NCBI GenBank assembly: GCA_026874595.1
Contig: CM049315.1
Coordinates: 62,989,389-63,053,388, forward strand
DNA length: 64,000 bases
Source of the DNA: Sipunculus nudus
Taxonomy: Eukaryota > Annelida > Sipuncula > Golfingiida > Sipunculidae
Direction of reading: 5' to 3'
Below, in pieces: positions 44,801 through 59,123 of the stretch (position 1 is the first letter of the stretch; each line of letters opens with the position of its first letter). The notes beneath the pieces are model-generated. The model was not told where the DNA came from, ran no database searches, and saw only the letters and a list, made by a program, of their open reading frames with translations. A program made the position numbers and the translations under genes.

Positions 44801-47800
44801 ATTTTTTTGCGTAATGCAAGATCGTGTTTGTGCAAACATAGCAGATTTAAATTGCAAAAGAATCAATTCAGGAGCTTTATTAGGCCATTTAGAACCAGAT
44901 ACCAACGTCTTTTTCGCCGAAATCAGCTCGGTTTTTGCGTAATACAAGACGGTGTTTTGTGCAAAGATGACCGATTTAAACTGCCAAGGAAGCCTTTTAG
45001 AAGCTTCATCAGGCCATTAAGAACCAGTTAGAAACGTCTTTTACGCCGAAATCAGCTCTTTTTTCGTAATACAAGATCGTGATTTGTGCAGAAACGGCTG
45101 ATTTAAACTGCGATAGAAGCGTTTTAATAGCTTCATTAGGCCATTTAGAAATTGGTAAAAACGTCGCTCTTGCTGAAATCAGATCGGTTTTCGCGTAATA
45201 CAACATCGTGTTGTGCAAAAAAGAAGATTAAAATTGCAAAAGAAGCAATTCAGAAGCTCCATTAGGCCATTTAGAACCGGGTACAAACATCGATCTCGCC
45301 GAAATCAGCTAGGTTTTTGCCTAATTCATGATCGTGTGTTGTGCAAAAATTGCAGATTTAAATTGCAAAAGAAGCAATTCAGAAACTTTATTAGGCCGTT
45401 TAGAATCCGATACAAACGTCTTTTACGCCGAAATCAGCTCGGTTTTTGCGTAATACAAGATCGTGTTTTGTGCAAAGATGACCGATTTAAACTGCGAAAG
45501 AAGCGTTTTAAAAGCTTCATCAGGCCATTAAGAACCAGTTAGCAACGTCGTTTTTGCTGAAATCAGTTCGGTTTTTTTTTTGCGTAATTCAAAATCGTCT
45601 GTTGTGCAAAGATGACCGATTTAAACTGCTAAAGAAGCGTTTTAGAAGCTTCATCAGGCAATTAAGAAGTTAGAAAAGTCGTTTTTGCTAAAATCAGCTC
45701 GATTTTTTAGCGTAATATAAGATGGTGTTTGTCCAAAGATGACCGATTTAAACTGCAAAAGAAGAGTTTAAGAAGCTTCAATAGGCCACTTAAAACCAGT
45801 TACAAAGATCTTTTTTGAAGAAATCGACTCGGTTTTTGCGTTATAATAGATCATGATCCGTGCAAAAATGGTCAATTTAAACTGCGAAAGAAGCGTTTCA
45901 GAAACTTCATTAGGCGACTTAAAACCCGTTACAATCGTCGTTTTCGTCGCAATCAGCTCGGTTTTCGCGTACTACAAGATCGTGTGTTGTGCAAAAATGG
46001 CCGTTCAAATTGCAAATGAAGCGTTTTAATAGCTTCATCAGGCCATTTAAAACAAGTTACAAACGTCGTTTTTGCCGAAATCAGCTAAGTTTTCGCTTTA
46101 AACAAGATCGTGTCTTGTGCAATGATCACCGATTTAAACTGTGAAAGAAGCGTTTTAGAAGCTTCATCAGGCCATTAAGAACCAGTTAGAAACGTCGTTT
46201 TTGCTGAAATCAGCTCGATTTTTTTTTGCGTAATGCAAGATCGTGTTTGTGCAAATATTGCAGATTTAAATTGCAAAAGAATCAATTCAGGAGCTTTATT
46301 AGGCCATTTAAAACCAGATACCAACGTCTTTTCCGCCGAAATCAGCTCGGTTTTTGCGTAATACAAGACCGTGTTTTGTGCAAAGATGACCGATTTAAAC
46401 TGCCAAGGAAGCCTTTTAGAAGCTTCATCAGGCCATTAAGAACCAGTTAGAAACGTCTTTTACGCCGAAATCAGCTCTTTTTTTCGTAATACATGATCGT
46501 GATTTGTGCAGAAACGGCTGATTTAAACTGCGATAGAAGCGTTTTAATAGCTTCATTAGGCCATTTAGAAATTGGTAAAAACGTCGCTCTTGCTGAAATC
46601 AGATCGGTTTTCGCGTAATACAACATCGTGTTGTGCAAAATAGAAGATTAAAATTGCAAAAGAAGCAATTCAGAAGCTCCATTAGGCCATTTAGAACCGG
46701 ATACAAACATCCATCTCGCCGAAATCAGCTAGGTTTTTGCCTAATTCAGGAACGTGTGTTGTGCAAAAATTACAGATTTCAATTGCAAAAGAAGCAATTC
46801 AGAAGCTTCATTAGGCCGTTTAGAATCAGATACAAACGTCTTTTACGACGAAATCAGCTCGGTTTTTTCCTAATACAAGATCGTGATTTGTGCAGAAACG
46901 GCTAATATAAACTGCGATAGAAGCGTTTAAATAGCTTCATTAGGCCATTTAGAAATTGTTACAAACGTCGCTCTTGCTGAAATCAGATCGGTTTTCGCGT
47001 AGTACAAGATCGTGTCTTGTGCAATGATCACCGATTTAAACTGCGAAAGAAGCCTTTTAGAAGCTTCATCAGGCCATTAAGAACCAGTTAGAAACGTCGT
47101 TTTTGCTGAAATCAGCTCGATTTTTTTGCGTAATGCAAGATCGTGTTTCTGCAAATATTGCAGATTTAAATTGTAAAAGAATCAATTCAGGAGCTTTATT
47201 AGACCATTTAGATCCAGATACCAACGTCTTTTTCGCCGAAATCAGCTCGTTTTTGCGTAATACAAGACCGTGTTTTGTGCAAAGATGACCGATTTAAACT
47301 GCCAAGGAAGCCTTTTAGAAGCTTCATCAGGCCATTAAGAACCAGTTAGCAACGTCGTTTTTGCTGAAATCAGCTCAATTTTTTGCGTAATACAAAATCG
47401 TGTGTTGTGCAAAGATGACCGATTTAAACTGCTTAAGAAGCGTTTTAGAAGCTTCATCAGGCCATTGAGAACCAGTTAGAAACGGCTTTTACGCCGAAAT
47501 CAGCTCGTTTTTTTCGTAATACAAGATCGTGATTTGTGCAGAAACGGCTGATTTAAACTGCAATAGAAGCGTTTTAATAGCTTCATTAGGCCATTTAGAA
47601 ATTGGTAAAAACGTCGCTCTTGCTGAAATCAGATCGGTTTTCGCGTAATACAACATCGTGTTGTGCAAAATAGAAGATTTAAATTGCAAAAGAAGCAATT
47701 CAGAAACTTTATTAGGCCGTTTAGAATCCGATACAAACGTCTTTTACGCCGAAATCAGCTCGGTTTTTGCGTAATACAAGATCGTGTTTTGTGCAAAGAT

Positions 47801-48330
47801 GACCGATTTAAACTGCAATAGAAGCGTTTTAATAGCTTCATTAGGCCATTTAGAAATTGGTAAAAACGTCGCTCTTGCTGAAATCAGATCGGTTTTCGCG
47901 TAATACAAGATCGTGATTTGTGCAGAAACGGCTGATATAAACTGCGATAGAAGCGTTTAAATAGCTTCATTAGGCCATTTAGAAATTGTTAAAAACGTCG
48001 CTCTTGCGGAAATCAAATCGGTTTGCGCGTAGTACAAGATCGTGTTGTGCAAAATAGAAGATTAAAATTGCAAAAGAAGCAATTCAGAAGCTCCATTAGG
48101 CCATTTAGAAGCTGGTACAAACATCGATCTCGTCTAAATCAGATGGGTTTTTTGCCTAATTCATGATCGTGTGTTGTGCAAAAATTGCAGATTTAAATTG
48201 CAAAAGAAGCAATTCAGAAGCTTCATTAGGCCGTTTAGAACCAGATACAAACATCTTTTACGCCGAAATCAGCTCGGTTTTTGCGTAATACAAGATCGTG
48301 TTTTGTGCAAAGATGACCGATTTAAACTGC
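39657..48330 (+). repeat. 4384-bp tandem higher-order repeat (two copies)
   Basis: About 39657-43523 matches 44041-47907 at 4384 bp (34 monomers) with near identity. Downstream the offset drops to 4129 bp, so the second unit has lost about 255 bp (two monomers) near 47907. This is the largest clear tandem unit in the window. Confidence 0.82.
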
Positions 48331-50125
48331 AAAAGAAGCGTTTGAGAAACTTCATTAGGCCATTTAGAACCAGTTACAAATGTCGTTTTTTTGCCGAAAT
48401 CAGATCGGTTTTTGCGTAATATAGGATCCTGTTTTGTGCAAAATGGCCAATTTAAACTGCGATAGAAGCGTTTTAATAGCTTCATTAGGCCATTTAGAAA
48501 TTGGTAAAAACGTCGCTCTTGCGGAAATCAAATCGGTTTTCGCGTAATACAACATCGTGTTGTGCAAAATAGAAGATTAAAATTGCAAAAGAAGCAATTC
48601 AGAAGCTCCATTAGGCCATTTAGAACCGGGTACAAACATCGATCTCGCCGAAATCAGCTAGGTTTTTGGCTAATTCAGGAACGTGTGTTGTGCAAAAATT
48701 ACAGATTTCAATTGCAAAAGAAGCAATTCAGAAGCTTCATTAGGCTGTTTAGAATCAGATACAAACGTCTTTTACGCCGAAATCAGCTCGGTTTTTGCGT
48801 AATACAAGATCGTGTTTTGTGCAAAGATGACCGATTTAAACTGCGAAAGAAGCGTTTTAAAAGCTTCATCAGGGCATTAAGAACCAGTTAGCAACGTCGT
48901 TTTTGCTGAAATCAGTTCGTTTTTTTTTTGCGTAATTCAAAATCGTCTGTTGTGCAAAGATGACCGATTTAAACTGCTAAGGAAGCGTTTTAGAAGCTTC
49001 ATCAGGCCATCAAAAACCAGTTAGTAACGTCGTTTTTGCTGAAATCAGCTCGATTTTTTTGCGTAATACAAAATCGTGTGTTGTGCAAAGATGACCGATT
49101 TAAACTGCTAAAGAAGCGTTTTAGAAGCTTCATCAGGCCATTAAGAACCAGTTAGAAACGTCTTTGACGCCGAAATCAGCTCTTTTTTTCGTAATACATG
49201 ATCGTGATTTGTGCAGAAACGGCTGATTTAAACTGCGATAGAAGCGTTTTAATAGCTTCATTAGGCCATTTAGAAATTGGTAAAAACGTCGCTCTTGCTG
49301 AAATCAGATCGGTTTTCGCGTAATACAACATCGTGTTGTGCAAAATAGAAGATTAAAATTGCAAAAGAAGCAATTCAGAAGCTCCATTAGGCCATTTAGA
49401 ACCGGGTACAAACATCGATCTCGCCGAAATCAGCTAGGTTTTTGCCTAATTCATGATCGTGTGTTGTGCAAAAATTGCAGATTTAAATTGCAAAAGAAGC
49501 AATTCAGAAGCTTCATTAGGCCGTTTAGAACCAGATACAAACATCTTTTACGCCGAAATCAGCTCGGTTTTTGCGTAATACAAAATCGTGTGTTGTGCAA
49601 AGATGACCGATTTAAACTGCGAGAGAAGAGATTCAATAGCTTCATAAGGCGACTTATAACCCGTTACAACCGTCGTTTTCGCCGAAATAAGCTCGGTTTT
49701 TGCGTAGTACAAGATCGTGTGTTGGGCAAATATCACCGATTAAAACTGCTAAATAAGCATTTTAGAAACTTCATCAGGCCATTAAGAACCAGTTAGAAAC
49801 GGCGTTTTTGCTGAAATCAGCTCGATTTTTTTAGCGTAATATAAGATCGTGTTTGTGCAAAAATGACCGATTTAAACTGCAAAAGAAGAGTTTAAGAAGC
49901 TTCAATAGGCCACTTCAAACCAGTTACAAAGATCTTTTTTGCCGAAATCGACTCGGATTTTGCGTTATAATAGATCATGATTTGTGCAGAAATGGCCAGA
50001 TTAAACTGCGAAAGAAGCGTTTCAGAAACTTCATTAGGCGACTTAAAACCCGTTACAAAAGTCGTTTTCGCCGCAGTCAGCTCGGTTTTCGAGTACTACA
50101 AGATCGTGAGTTGTGCAAAAATGGC

Positions 50126-50236
50126 CGTTTAAATTGCAAATGAAGCGTTTTAATAGCTTCATCAGGCCATTTAAAACCAGTTACAAACGTCGTTTTTGCC
50201 GAAATCAGCAAGGTTTTCGCTTAATACAAGATCGCA
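50126..50236 (+). repeat. Shortened monomer, 111 bp
   Basis: CAAGATCG is followed at 50235 by CAGATTTAAATTGC, so the usual TGTGTTTGTGCAAATATTG is missing. The next monomer is type G. Confidence 0.78.
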
Positions 50237-51889
50237 GATTTAAATTGCAAAAGAATCAATTCAGGAGCTTTATTAGGCCATTTAGAACCAGATACCAACG
50301 TCTTTTTCGCCGAAATCAGATCGGTTTTTGCGTAATACAAGACCGTGTTTTGTGCAAAGATGACCGATTTCAACTGCCAAGGAAGCCTTTTAGAAGCTTC
50401 ATCAGGCCATTAAGAACAAGTTAGCAACGTCGTTTTTGCTGAAATCAGCTCGATTTTTTGCGTAACACAAAATCGTGTGTTGTGCAAAGATGACCGATTT
50501 AAACTGCTAAAGAAGCGTTTTAGAAGCTTCATCAGGCCATTAAGAACCAGTTACAAACGTCTTTTACGCCGAAATCAGCTCGTTTTTTTCGTAATACAAG
50601 ATCGTGATTTGTGAAGAAACGGCTGATTTAAACTGCGATAGAAGCGTTTAAATAGCTTCATTAGGCCATTTAGAAATTGTTAAAAACGTCGCTTTTGCTG
50701 AAATCAGATCGGTTTTCGCGTAATACAACATCGTGTTGTGCAAAATAGAAGATTAAAATTGCAAAAGAAGCAATTCAGAAGCTCCATTAGGCAATTTAGA
50801 ACCGGGTACAAACATCGATCTCGCCGAAATCAGCTAGGTTTTTGGCTATTTCAGGAACGTGTGTTGTGCAAAAATTACAGATTTCAATTGCAAAAGAAGC
50901 AATTCAGAAGCTTCATTAGGCCGTTTAGAATCAGATACAAACGTCTTTTACGACGAAATCAGCTCGGTTTTTTCGTAATACAAGATCGTGATTTCTGCAG
51001 AAACGGCTAATATAAACTGCGATAGAAGCGTTTAAATAGCTTCATTATGCCATTTAGAAATTGTTAAAAACGTCGCTTTTGCTGAAATCAGATCGGTTTT
51101 CGCTTAGTACAACATCGTGTTGTGCAAAAAGAGAAGATTAAAATTGCAAAAGAAGAAATTCAGAAGCTCCATTAGGCCCTTTAGAACCGGGTACAAACAT
51201 CGATCTCGCCGAAATCAGCTAGGTTTTTCCCTAATTCATGATCGTGTGTTGTGCAAAAATTACAGATTTCAATTGCAAAAGAAGCAATTCAGAAGCTTCA
51301 TTAGGCCGTTTAGAATCAGATACAAACGTCTTTTACGACGAAATCAGCTCGGTTTTTTCCTAATACAAGACCGTGATTTGTGCAGAAACGGCTGATATAA
51401 ACTGCGATAGAAGCGTTTAAATAGCTTCATTAGGCCATTTAGAAATTGTTAAAAACGTCGCTTTTGCTGAAATCAGATCGGTTTGCGCGTAGTACAAGAT
51501 CGTGTTGTGCAAAATAGAAGATTAAAATTGCAAAAGAAGCAATTCAGAAGCTCCATTAGGCCATTTAGAACCTGGTACAAACATCGATCTCGTCTAAATC
51601 AGATGGGTTTTTTGCCTAATTCATGATCGTGTGTTGTGCAAAAATTGCAGATTTAAATTGCAAAAGAAGCAATTCAGAAGCTTCATTAGGCCGTTTAGAA
51701 CCAGATACAAACATCTTTTACGCCGAAATCAGCTCGGTTTTTGCGTAATACAAGATCGTGTTTTGTGCAAAGATGACCGATTTAAACTGCGAAAGAAGCG
51801 TTTTAAAAGCTTCATCAGGCCATTAAGAACCAGTTAGCAACGTCGTTTTTGCTGAAATCAGTTCGGTTTTTTTTTGCGTAATTCAAAAT

Positions 51890-54800
51890 CGTCTGTTGTG
51901 CAAAGATGACCGATTTAAACTGCTAAGGAAGCGTTTTAGAAAGTTCATCAGGCCATCAAAAACCAGTTAGTAACGTCGTTTTTGCTGAAATCAGCTCGAT
52001 TTTTTTGCGTAATACAAAATCGTGTGTTGTGCAAAGATGACCGATTTAAACTGCTAAAGAAGCGTTTTAGAAGCTTCATCAGGCCATTAAGAACCAGTTA
52101 GAAACGTCTTTTACGCCGAAATCAGCTCTTTTTTTCGTAATACATGATCGTGATTTGTGCAGAAACGGCTGATTTAAACTGCGATAGAAGCGTTTTAATA
52201 GCTTCATTAGGCCATTTAGAAATTGGTAAAAACGTCGCTCTTGCTGAAATCAGATCGGTTTTCGCGTAATACAACATCGTGTTGTGCAAAATAGAAGATT
52301 AAAATTGCAAAAGAAGCAATTCAGAAGCTCCATTAGGCCATTTAGAACCGGATACAAACATCCATCTCGCCGAAATCAGCTAGGTTTTTGCCTAATTCAG
52401 GAACGTGTGTTGTGCAAAAATTACAGATTTCAATTGCAAAAGAAGCAATTCAGAAGCTTCATTAGGCCGTTTAGAATCAGATACAAACGTCTTTTACGAC
52501 GAAATCAGCTCGGTTTTTTCCTAATACAAGATCGTGATTTGTGCAGAAACGGCTAATATAAACTGCGATAGAAGCGTTTAAATAGCTTCATTAGGCAATT
52601 TAGAAATTGTTACAAACGTCGCTCTTGCTGAAATCAGATCGGTTTTCGCGTAGTACAAGATCGTGTCTTGTGCAATGATCACCGATTTAAACTGCGAAAG
52701 AAGCCTTTTAGAAGCTTTATCAGGCCGTTAAGAACCAGTTAGAAACGTCGTTTTTGCTGAAATCAGCTCGATTTTTTGCGTAATGCAAGATCGTGTTTGT
52801 GCAAATATTGCAGATTTAAATTGTAAAAGAATCAATTCAGGAGCTTTATTAGACCATTTAGATCCAGATACCAACGTCTTTTTCGCCGAAATCAGCTCGT
52901 TTTTGCGTAATACAAGACCGTGTTTTGTGCAAAGATGACCGATTTAAACTGCCAAGGAAGCCTTTTAGAAGCTTCATCAGGCCATTAAGAACCAGTTAGC
53001 AACGTCGTTTTTGCTGAAATCAGCTCGATTTTTTGCGTAATACAAAATCGTGTGTTGTGCAAAGATGACCGATTTAAACTGCTTAAGAAGCGTTTTAGAA
53101 GCTTCATCAGGCCATTGAGAACCAGTTAGAAACGTCTTTTACGCCGAAATCAGCTCGTTTTTTTCGTAATACAAGATCGTGATTTGTGCAGAAACGGCTG
53201 ATTTAAACTGCGATAGAAGCGTTTTAATAGCTTCATTAGGCCATTTAGAAATTGGTAAAATCGTCGCTCTTGCTGAAATCAGATCGGTTTTTGCGTAATA
53301 CAAGATCGTGTTTTGTGCAAAGATGACCGATTTAAACTGCTAAAGAAGCGTTTTAGAAGCTTCATCAGGCCACTAAGAACCAGTTAGAAACGTCTTTTAC
53401 GCCGAAGTCAGCTCGTTTTTTTCGTAATACAAGATCGTGATTTGTGCAGAAACGGCTGATTTAAACTGCAATAGAAGCGTTTTAATAGCTTCATTAGGCC
53501 ATTTAGAAATTGGTAAAAACGTCGCTCTTGCTGAAATCAGATCGGTTTCGCGTAATACAACATCGTGTTGTGCAAAATAGAAGATTAAAATTGCAAAAGA
53601 AGCAATTCAGAAGCTCCATTAGGCCATTTAGAACCGGGTACAAACATCGATCTCGCCGAAATCAGATAGGTTTTTGGCTATTTCAGGAACGTGTGTTGTG
53701 CAAAAATTACAGATTTCAATTGCAAAAGAAGCAAATCAGAAGCTTCATTAGGCCGTTTAGAATCAGATACAAACGTCTTTTACGACGAAATCAGCTCGGT
53801 TTTTTCGTAATACAAGATCGTGATTTGTGCAGAAACGGCTGATATAAACTGCGATAGAAGCGTTTAAATAGCTTCATTAGGCCATTTAGAAATTGTTAAA
53901 AACGTCGCTTTTGCTGAAATCAGATCGGTTTGCGCGTAGTACAAGATCGTGTTGTGCAAAATAGAAGATTAAAATTGCAAAAGAAGCAATTCAGAAGCTC
54001 CATTAGGCCATTTAGAACCTTGTACAAACATCGATCTCGTCTAAATCAGATGGGTTTTTTGCCTAATTCATGATCGTGTGTTGTGCAAAAATTGCAGATT
54101 TAAATTGCAAAAGAAGCAATTCAGAAGCTTCATTAGGCCGTTTAGAACCAGATACAAACATCTTTTACGCCGAAATCAGCTCGGTTTTTGCGTAATACAA
54201 GATCGTGTTTTGTGCAAAGATGACCGATTTAAACTGCAAAAGAAGCGTTTAAGAAGCTTTATCAAGCCATTAAGAATCAGTTAGGAACGTCGTTTTTGCT
54301 GAAATCAGCTCGGTTTTTTTTGCGTAATATAAGATCGTGTGTTGTGCAAAGATGATGATTTAAACTGCAAAAGAAGCGTTTGAGAAACTTCATTAGGCCA
54401 TTTAGAACCAGTTACAAATGTCGTTTTTTTGCAGAAATCAGATCGGTCTTTGCGTAATATAGGATCCTGTTTTGTGCAAAATGGCCAATTTAAACTGCGA
54501 TAGAAGCGTTTTAATAGCTTCATTAGGCCATTTAGAAATTGGTAAAAACGTCGCTCTTGCGGAAATCAAATCGGTTTTCGCGTAATACAACATCGTGTTG
54601 TGCAAAATAGAAGATTAAAATTGCAAAAGAAGCAATTCAGAAGCTCCATTAGGCCATTTAGAACCGGGTACAAACATCGATCTCGCCGAAATCAGCTAGG
54701 TTTTTGGCTAATTTCGGGAGGTGTGTTGTGCAAAAATTACAGATTTCAATTGCAAAAGAAGCAATTCAGAAGCTTCATTAGGCCGTTTAGAATCAGATGC

Positions 54801-55370
54801 AAACGTCTTTTACGACGAAATCAGCTCGGTTTTTTCGTAATACAAGATCGTGATTTGTGCAGAAACGGCTAATATAAACTGCGATAGAAGCGTTTAAATA
54901 GCTTCATTATGCCATTTAGAAATTGTTAAAAACGTCGCTTTTGCTGAAATCAGATCGGTTTTCGCTTAGTACAAGATCGTGTTGTGCAAAAGAGAAGATT
55001 AAAATTGCAAAAGAAGCAATTCAGAAGCTCCATTAGGCCATTTAGAACCGGGTACAAACATCGATCTCGCCGAAATCAGCTAGGTTTTTCCCTAATTCAT
55101 GATCGTGTGTTGTGCAAAAATTACAGATTTCAATTGCAAAAGAAGCAATTCAGAAACTTCATTAGGCCGTTTAGAATCAGATACAAACGTCTTTTACGAC
55201 GAAATCAGCTCGGTTTTTTCGTAATACAAGATCGTGATTTGTGCAGAAACGGCTGATATAAACTGCGATAGAAGCGTTTAAATAGCTTCATTAGGCCATT
55301 TAGAAATTGTTAAAAACGTCGCTTTTGCTGAAATCAGATCGGTTTGCGCGTAGTACAAGATCGTGTTGTG
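51890..55370 (+). repeat. Module shared with 1.4-4.9 kb
   Basis: Partner of the first-5-kb module. Its left part (about 51.3-52.03 kb) also matches the window end (about 63.27-64.0 kb) at an offset of 11974 bp, with the shared variant TACAAGACCGTGATTTG, so another unit of about 12 kb appears to begin at the right edge. Confidence 0.72.
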
Positions 55371-56542
55371 CAAAATAGAAGATTAAAATTGCAAAAGAAG
55401 CAATTCAGAAGCTCCATTAGGCCATTTAGAACCTTGTACAAACATCGATCTCGTCTAAATCAGATGGGTTTTTTGCCTAATTCATGATCGTGTGTTGTGC
55501 AAAAATTGCAGATTTAAATTGCAAAAGAAGCAATTCAGAAGCTTCATTAGGCCGTTTAGAACCAGATACAAACATCTTTTACGCCGAAATCAGCTCGGTT
55601 TTTGCGTAATACAAGATCGTGTTTTGTGCAAAGATGACCGATTTAAACTGCAAAAGAAGCGTTTAAGAAGCTTTATCAAGCCATTAAGAATCAGTTAGGA
55701 ACGTCGTTTTTGCTGAAATCAGCTCGGTTTTTTTTGCGTAATATAAGATCGTGTGTTGTGCAAAGATGATGATTTAAACTGCAAAAGAAGCGTTTGAGAA
55801 ACTTCATTAGGCCATTTAGAACCAGTTACAAATGTCGTTTTTTTGCAGAAATCAGATCGGTCTTTGCGTAATATAGGATCCTGTTTTGTGCAAAATGGCC
55901 AATTTAAACTGCGATAGAAGCGTTTTAATAGCTTCATTAGGCCATTTAGAAATTGGTAAAAACGTCGCTCTTGCGGAAATCAAATCGGTTTTCGCGTAAT
56001 ACAACATCGTGTTGTGCAAAATAGAAGATTAAAATTGCAAAAGAAGCAATTCAGAAGCTCCATTAGGCCATTTAGAACCGGGTACAAACATCGATCTCGC
56101 CGAAATCAGCTAGGTTTTTGGCTAATTTCGGGAGGTGTGTTGTGCAAAAATTACAGATTTCAATTGCAAAAGAAGCAATTCAGAAGCTTCATTAGGCCGT
56201 TTAGAATCAGATGCAAACGTCTTTTACGACGAAATCAGCTCGGTTTTTTCGTAATACAAGATCGTGATTTGTGCAGAAACGGCTAATATAAACTGCGATA
56301 GAAGCGTTTAAATAGCTTCATTATGCCATTTAGAAATTGTTAAAAACGTCGCTTTTGCTGAAATCAGATCGGTTTTCGCTTAGTACAAGATCGTGTTGTG
56401 CAAAAGAGAAGATTAAAATTGCAAAAGAAGCAATTCAGAAGCTCCATTAGGCCATTTAGAACCGGGTACAAACATCGATCTCGCCGAAATCAGCTAGGTT
56501 TTTCCCTAATTCATGATCGTGTGTTGTGCAAAAATTGCAGAT
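53760..56542 (+). repeat. 1414-bp tandem higher-order repeat (two copies)
   Basis: Two 11-monomer units that look identical by eye. Both carry the private cluster GCTAATTTCGGGAGGTG (54708 and 56122) in place of the usual GCTAATTCAGGAACGTG, so the duplication is recent. Confidence 0.82.
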
Positions 56543-59080
56543 TTAAATTGCAAAAGAAGCAATTCAGAAACTTTATTACGCCGTTTAGAATCAGATACAA
56601 ACGTCTTTTACGCCGAAATCAGCTCGGTTTTTGCGTAATACAAGATCGTGTTTTGTGCAAAGATGACCGATTTAAACTGCGAAAGAAGCGTTTTTAAAGC
56701 TTCATCAGGCCATTAAGAACCAGTTAGCAACGTCGTTTTTGCTGAAATCAGTTCGGTTTTTTTTGCGTAATTCAAAATCGTCTGTTGTGCAAAGATGACC
56801 GATTTAAACTGCTAAAGAAGCGTTTTAGAAGCTTCATCAGGCAATTAAGAAGTTAGAAACGTCGTTTTTGCTAAAATCAGCTCGATTTTTTAGCGTAATA
56901 TAAGATGGTGTTTGTCCAAAGATGACCGATTTAAACTGCAAAAGAAGCAATTCAGAAGCTCCATCAGGCCATTAAGAACCTGGTACAAACATCGATCTCG
57001 TCTAAATCAGATGGGTTTTTTGCCTAATTCATGAATGTGTGTTGTGCAAAAATTGCAGATTTAAATTGCAAAAGAAGCATTTCAGAAGCTTCATTAGGCC
57101 GTTTAGAACCAGATACAAACATCTTTTACGCCGAAATCAGCTCGGTTTTTGCGTAATACAAGATCCTGTTTGTGCAAAGATGACCGATTTAAACTGCAAA
57201 AGAAGCGTTTAAGAAGCTTTTTCAGGCCATTAAGAATCAGTTAGGAACGTCGTTTTTGCTGAAATCAGCTCGTTTTTTTTTTTTGCGTAATATAAGATCG
57301 TGTGTTGTGCAAAGATGATGATTTAAACTGCAAAAGAAGCGTTTGAGAAACTTCATTAGGCCATTTAGAACCAGTTACAAATGTCGTTTTTTTGCCGAAA
57401 TCAGCTCGGTTTTTCCGTAATATAGGATCCTGTTTTGTGCAAAATGGCCGATTTAAACTGCGATAGAAGCGTTTTAATAGCTTCATTAGGCCATTTAGAA
57501 ATTGGTAAAAACGTCGCTCTTGCGGAAATCAAATCGGTTTTCGCGTAATACAACATCGTGTTGTGCAAAATAGAAGATTAAAATTGCAAAAGAAGCAATT
57601 CAGAAGCTCCATTAGGCCATTTAGAACCGGGTACAAACATCGATCTCGCCGAAATCAGCTAGGTTTTTGGCTAATTCAGGAACGTGTGTTGTGCAAAAAT
57701 TACAGATTTCAATTGCAAAAGAAGCAATTCAGAAGCTTCATTAGGCCGTTTAGAATCAGATGCAAACGTCTTTTACGACGAAATCAGCTCGGTTTTTTCG
57801 TAATACAAGATCGTGATTTGTGCAGAAACGGCTAATATAAACTGCGATAGAAGCATTTAAATAGCTTCATTATGCCATTTAGAAATTGTTAAAAACGTCG
57901 CTTTTGCTGAAATCAGATCGGTTTTCGCTTAGTACAAGATCGTGTTGTGCAAAAGAGAAGATTAAAATTGCAAAAGAAGCAATTCAGAAGCTCCATTAGG
58001 CCATTTAGAACCGGGTACAAACATCGATCTCGCCGAAATCAGCTAGGTTTTTCCCTAATTCATGATCGTGTGTTGTGCAAAAATTGCAGATTTAAATTGC
58101 AAAAGAAGCAATTCAGAAACTTTATTAGGCCGTTTAGAATCAGATACAAACGTCTTTTACGCCGAAATCAGCTCGGTTTTTGCGTAATACAAGATCGTGT
58201 TTTGTGCAAAGATGACCGATTTAAACTGCGAAAGAAGCGTTTTTAAAGCTTCATCAGGCCATTAAGAACCAGTTAGCAACGTCGTTTTTGCTGAAATCAG
58301 TTCGGTTTTTTTTTGCGTAATTCAAAATCGTCTGTTGTGCAAAGATGACCGATTTAAACTGTTAAAGAAGCGTTTTAGAAGCTTCATCAGGCAATTAAGA
58401 AGTTAGAAACGTCGTTTTTGCTAAAATCAGCTCGATTTTTTAGCGTAATATAAGATGGTGTTTGTCCAAAGATGACCGATTTAAACTGCAAAAGAAGCAA
58501 TTCAGAAGCTCCATCAGGCCATTAAGAACCTGGTACAAACATCGATCTCGTCTAAATCAGATGGGTTTTTTGCCTAATTCATCAATGTGTGTTGTGCAAA
58601 AATTGCAGATTTAAATTGCAAAAGAAGCATTTCAGAAGCTTCATTAGGCCGTTTAGAACCAGATACAAACATCTTTTACGCCGAAATCAGCTCGGTTTTT
58701 GCGTAATACAAGATCCTGTTTGTGCAAAGATGACCGATTTAAACTGCAAAAGAAGCGTTTAAGAAGCTTTTTCAGGCCATTAAGAATCAGTTAGGAACGT
58801 CGTTTTTGCTGAAATCAGCTCGGTTTTTTTTTGCGTAATATAAGATCGTGTGTTGTGCAAAGATGATGATTTAAACTGCAAAAGAAGCGTTTGAGAAACT
58901 TCATTAGGCCATTTAGAACCAGTTACAAATGTCGTTTTTTTGCCGAAATCAGCTCGGTTTTTCCGTAATATAGGATCCTGTTTTGTGCAAAATGGCCGAT
59001 TTAAACTGCGATAGAAGCGTTTAAATAGCTTCATTATGCCATTTAGAAATTGGTAAAAACGTCGCTCTTGCGGAAATCAA
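55980..59080 (+). repeat. 1550-bp tandem higher-order repeat (two copies)
   Basis: About 55980-57530 and 57530-59080 match at 1549-1550 bp (12 monomers), for example CTCGTCTAAATCAGATGGG at about 56998 and 58548. The unit overlaps and extends the 1414-bp unit. A related unit lies at about 3.9-5.5 kb. Confidence 0.78.
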
Positions 59081-59123
59081 ATCGGTTTTCGCTTAGTACA
59101 AGATCGTGTTGTGCAAAAGAGAA

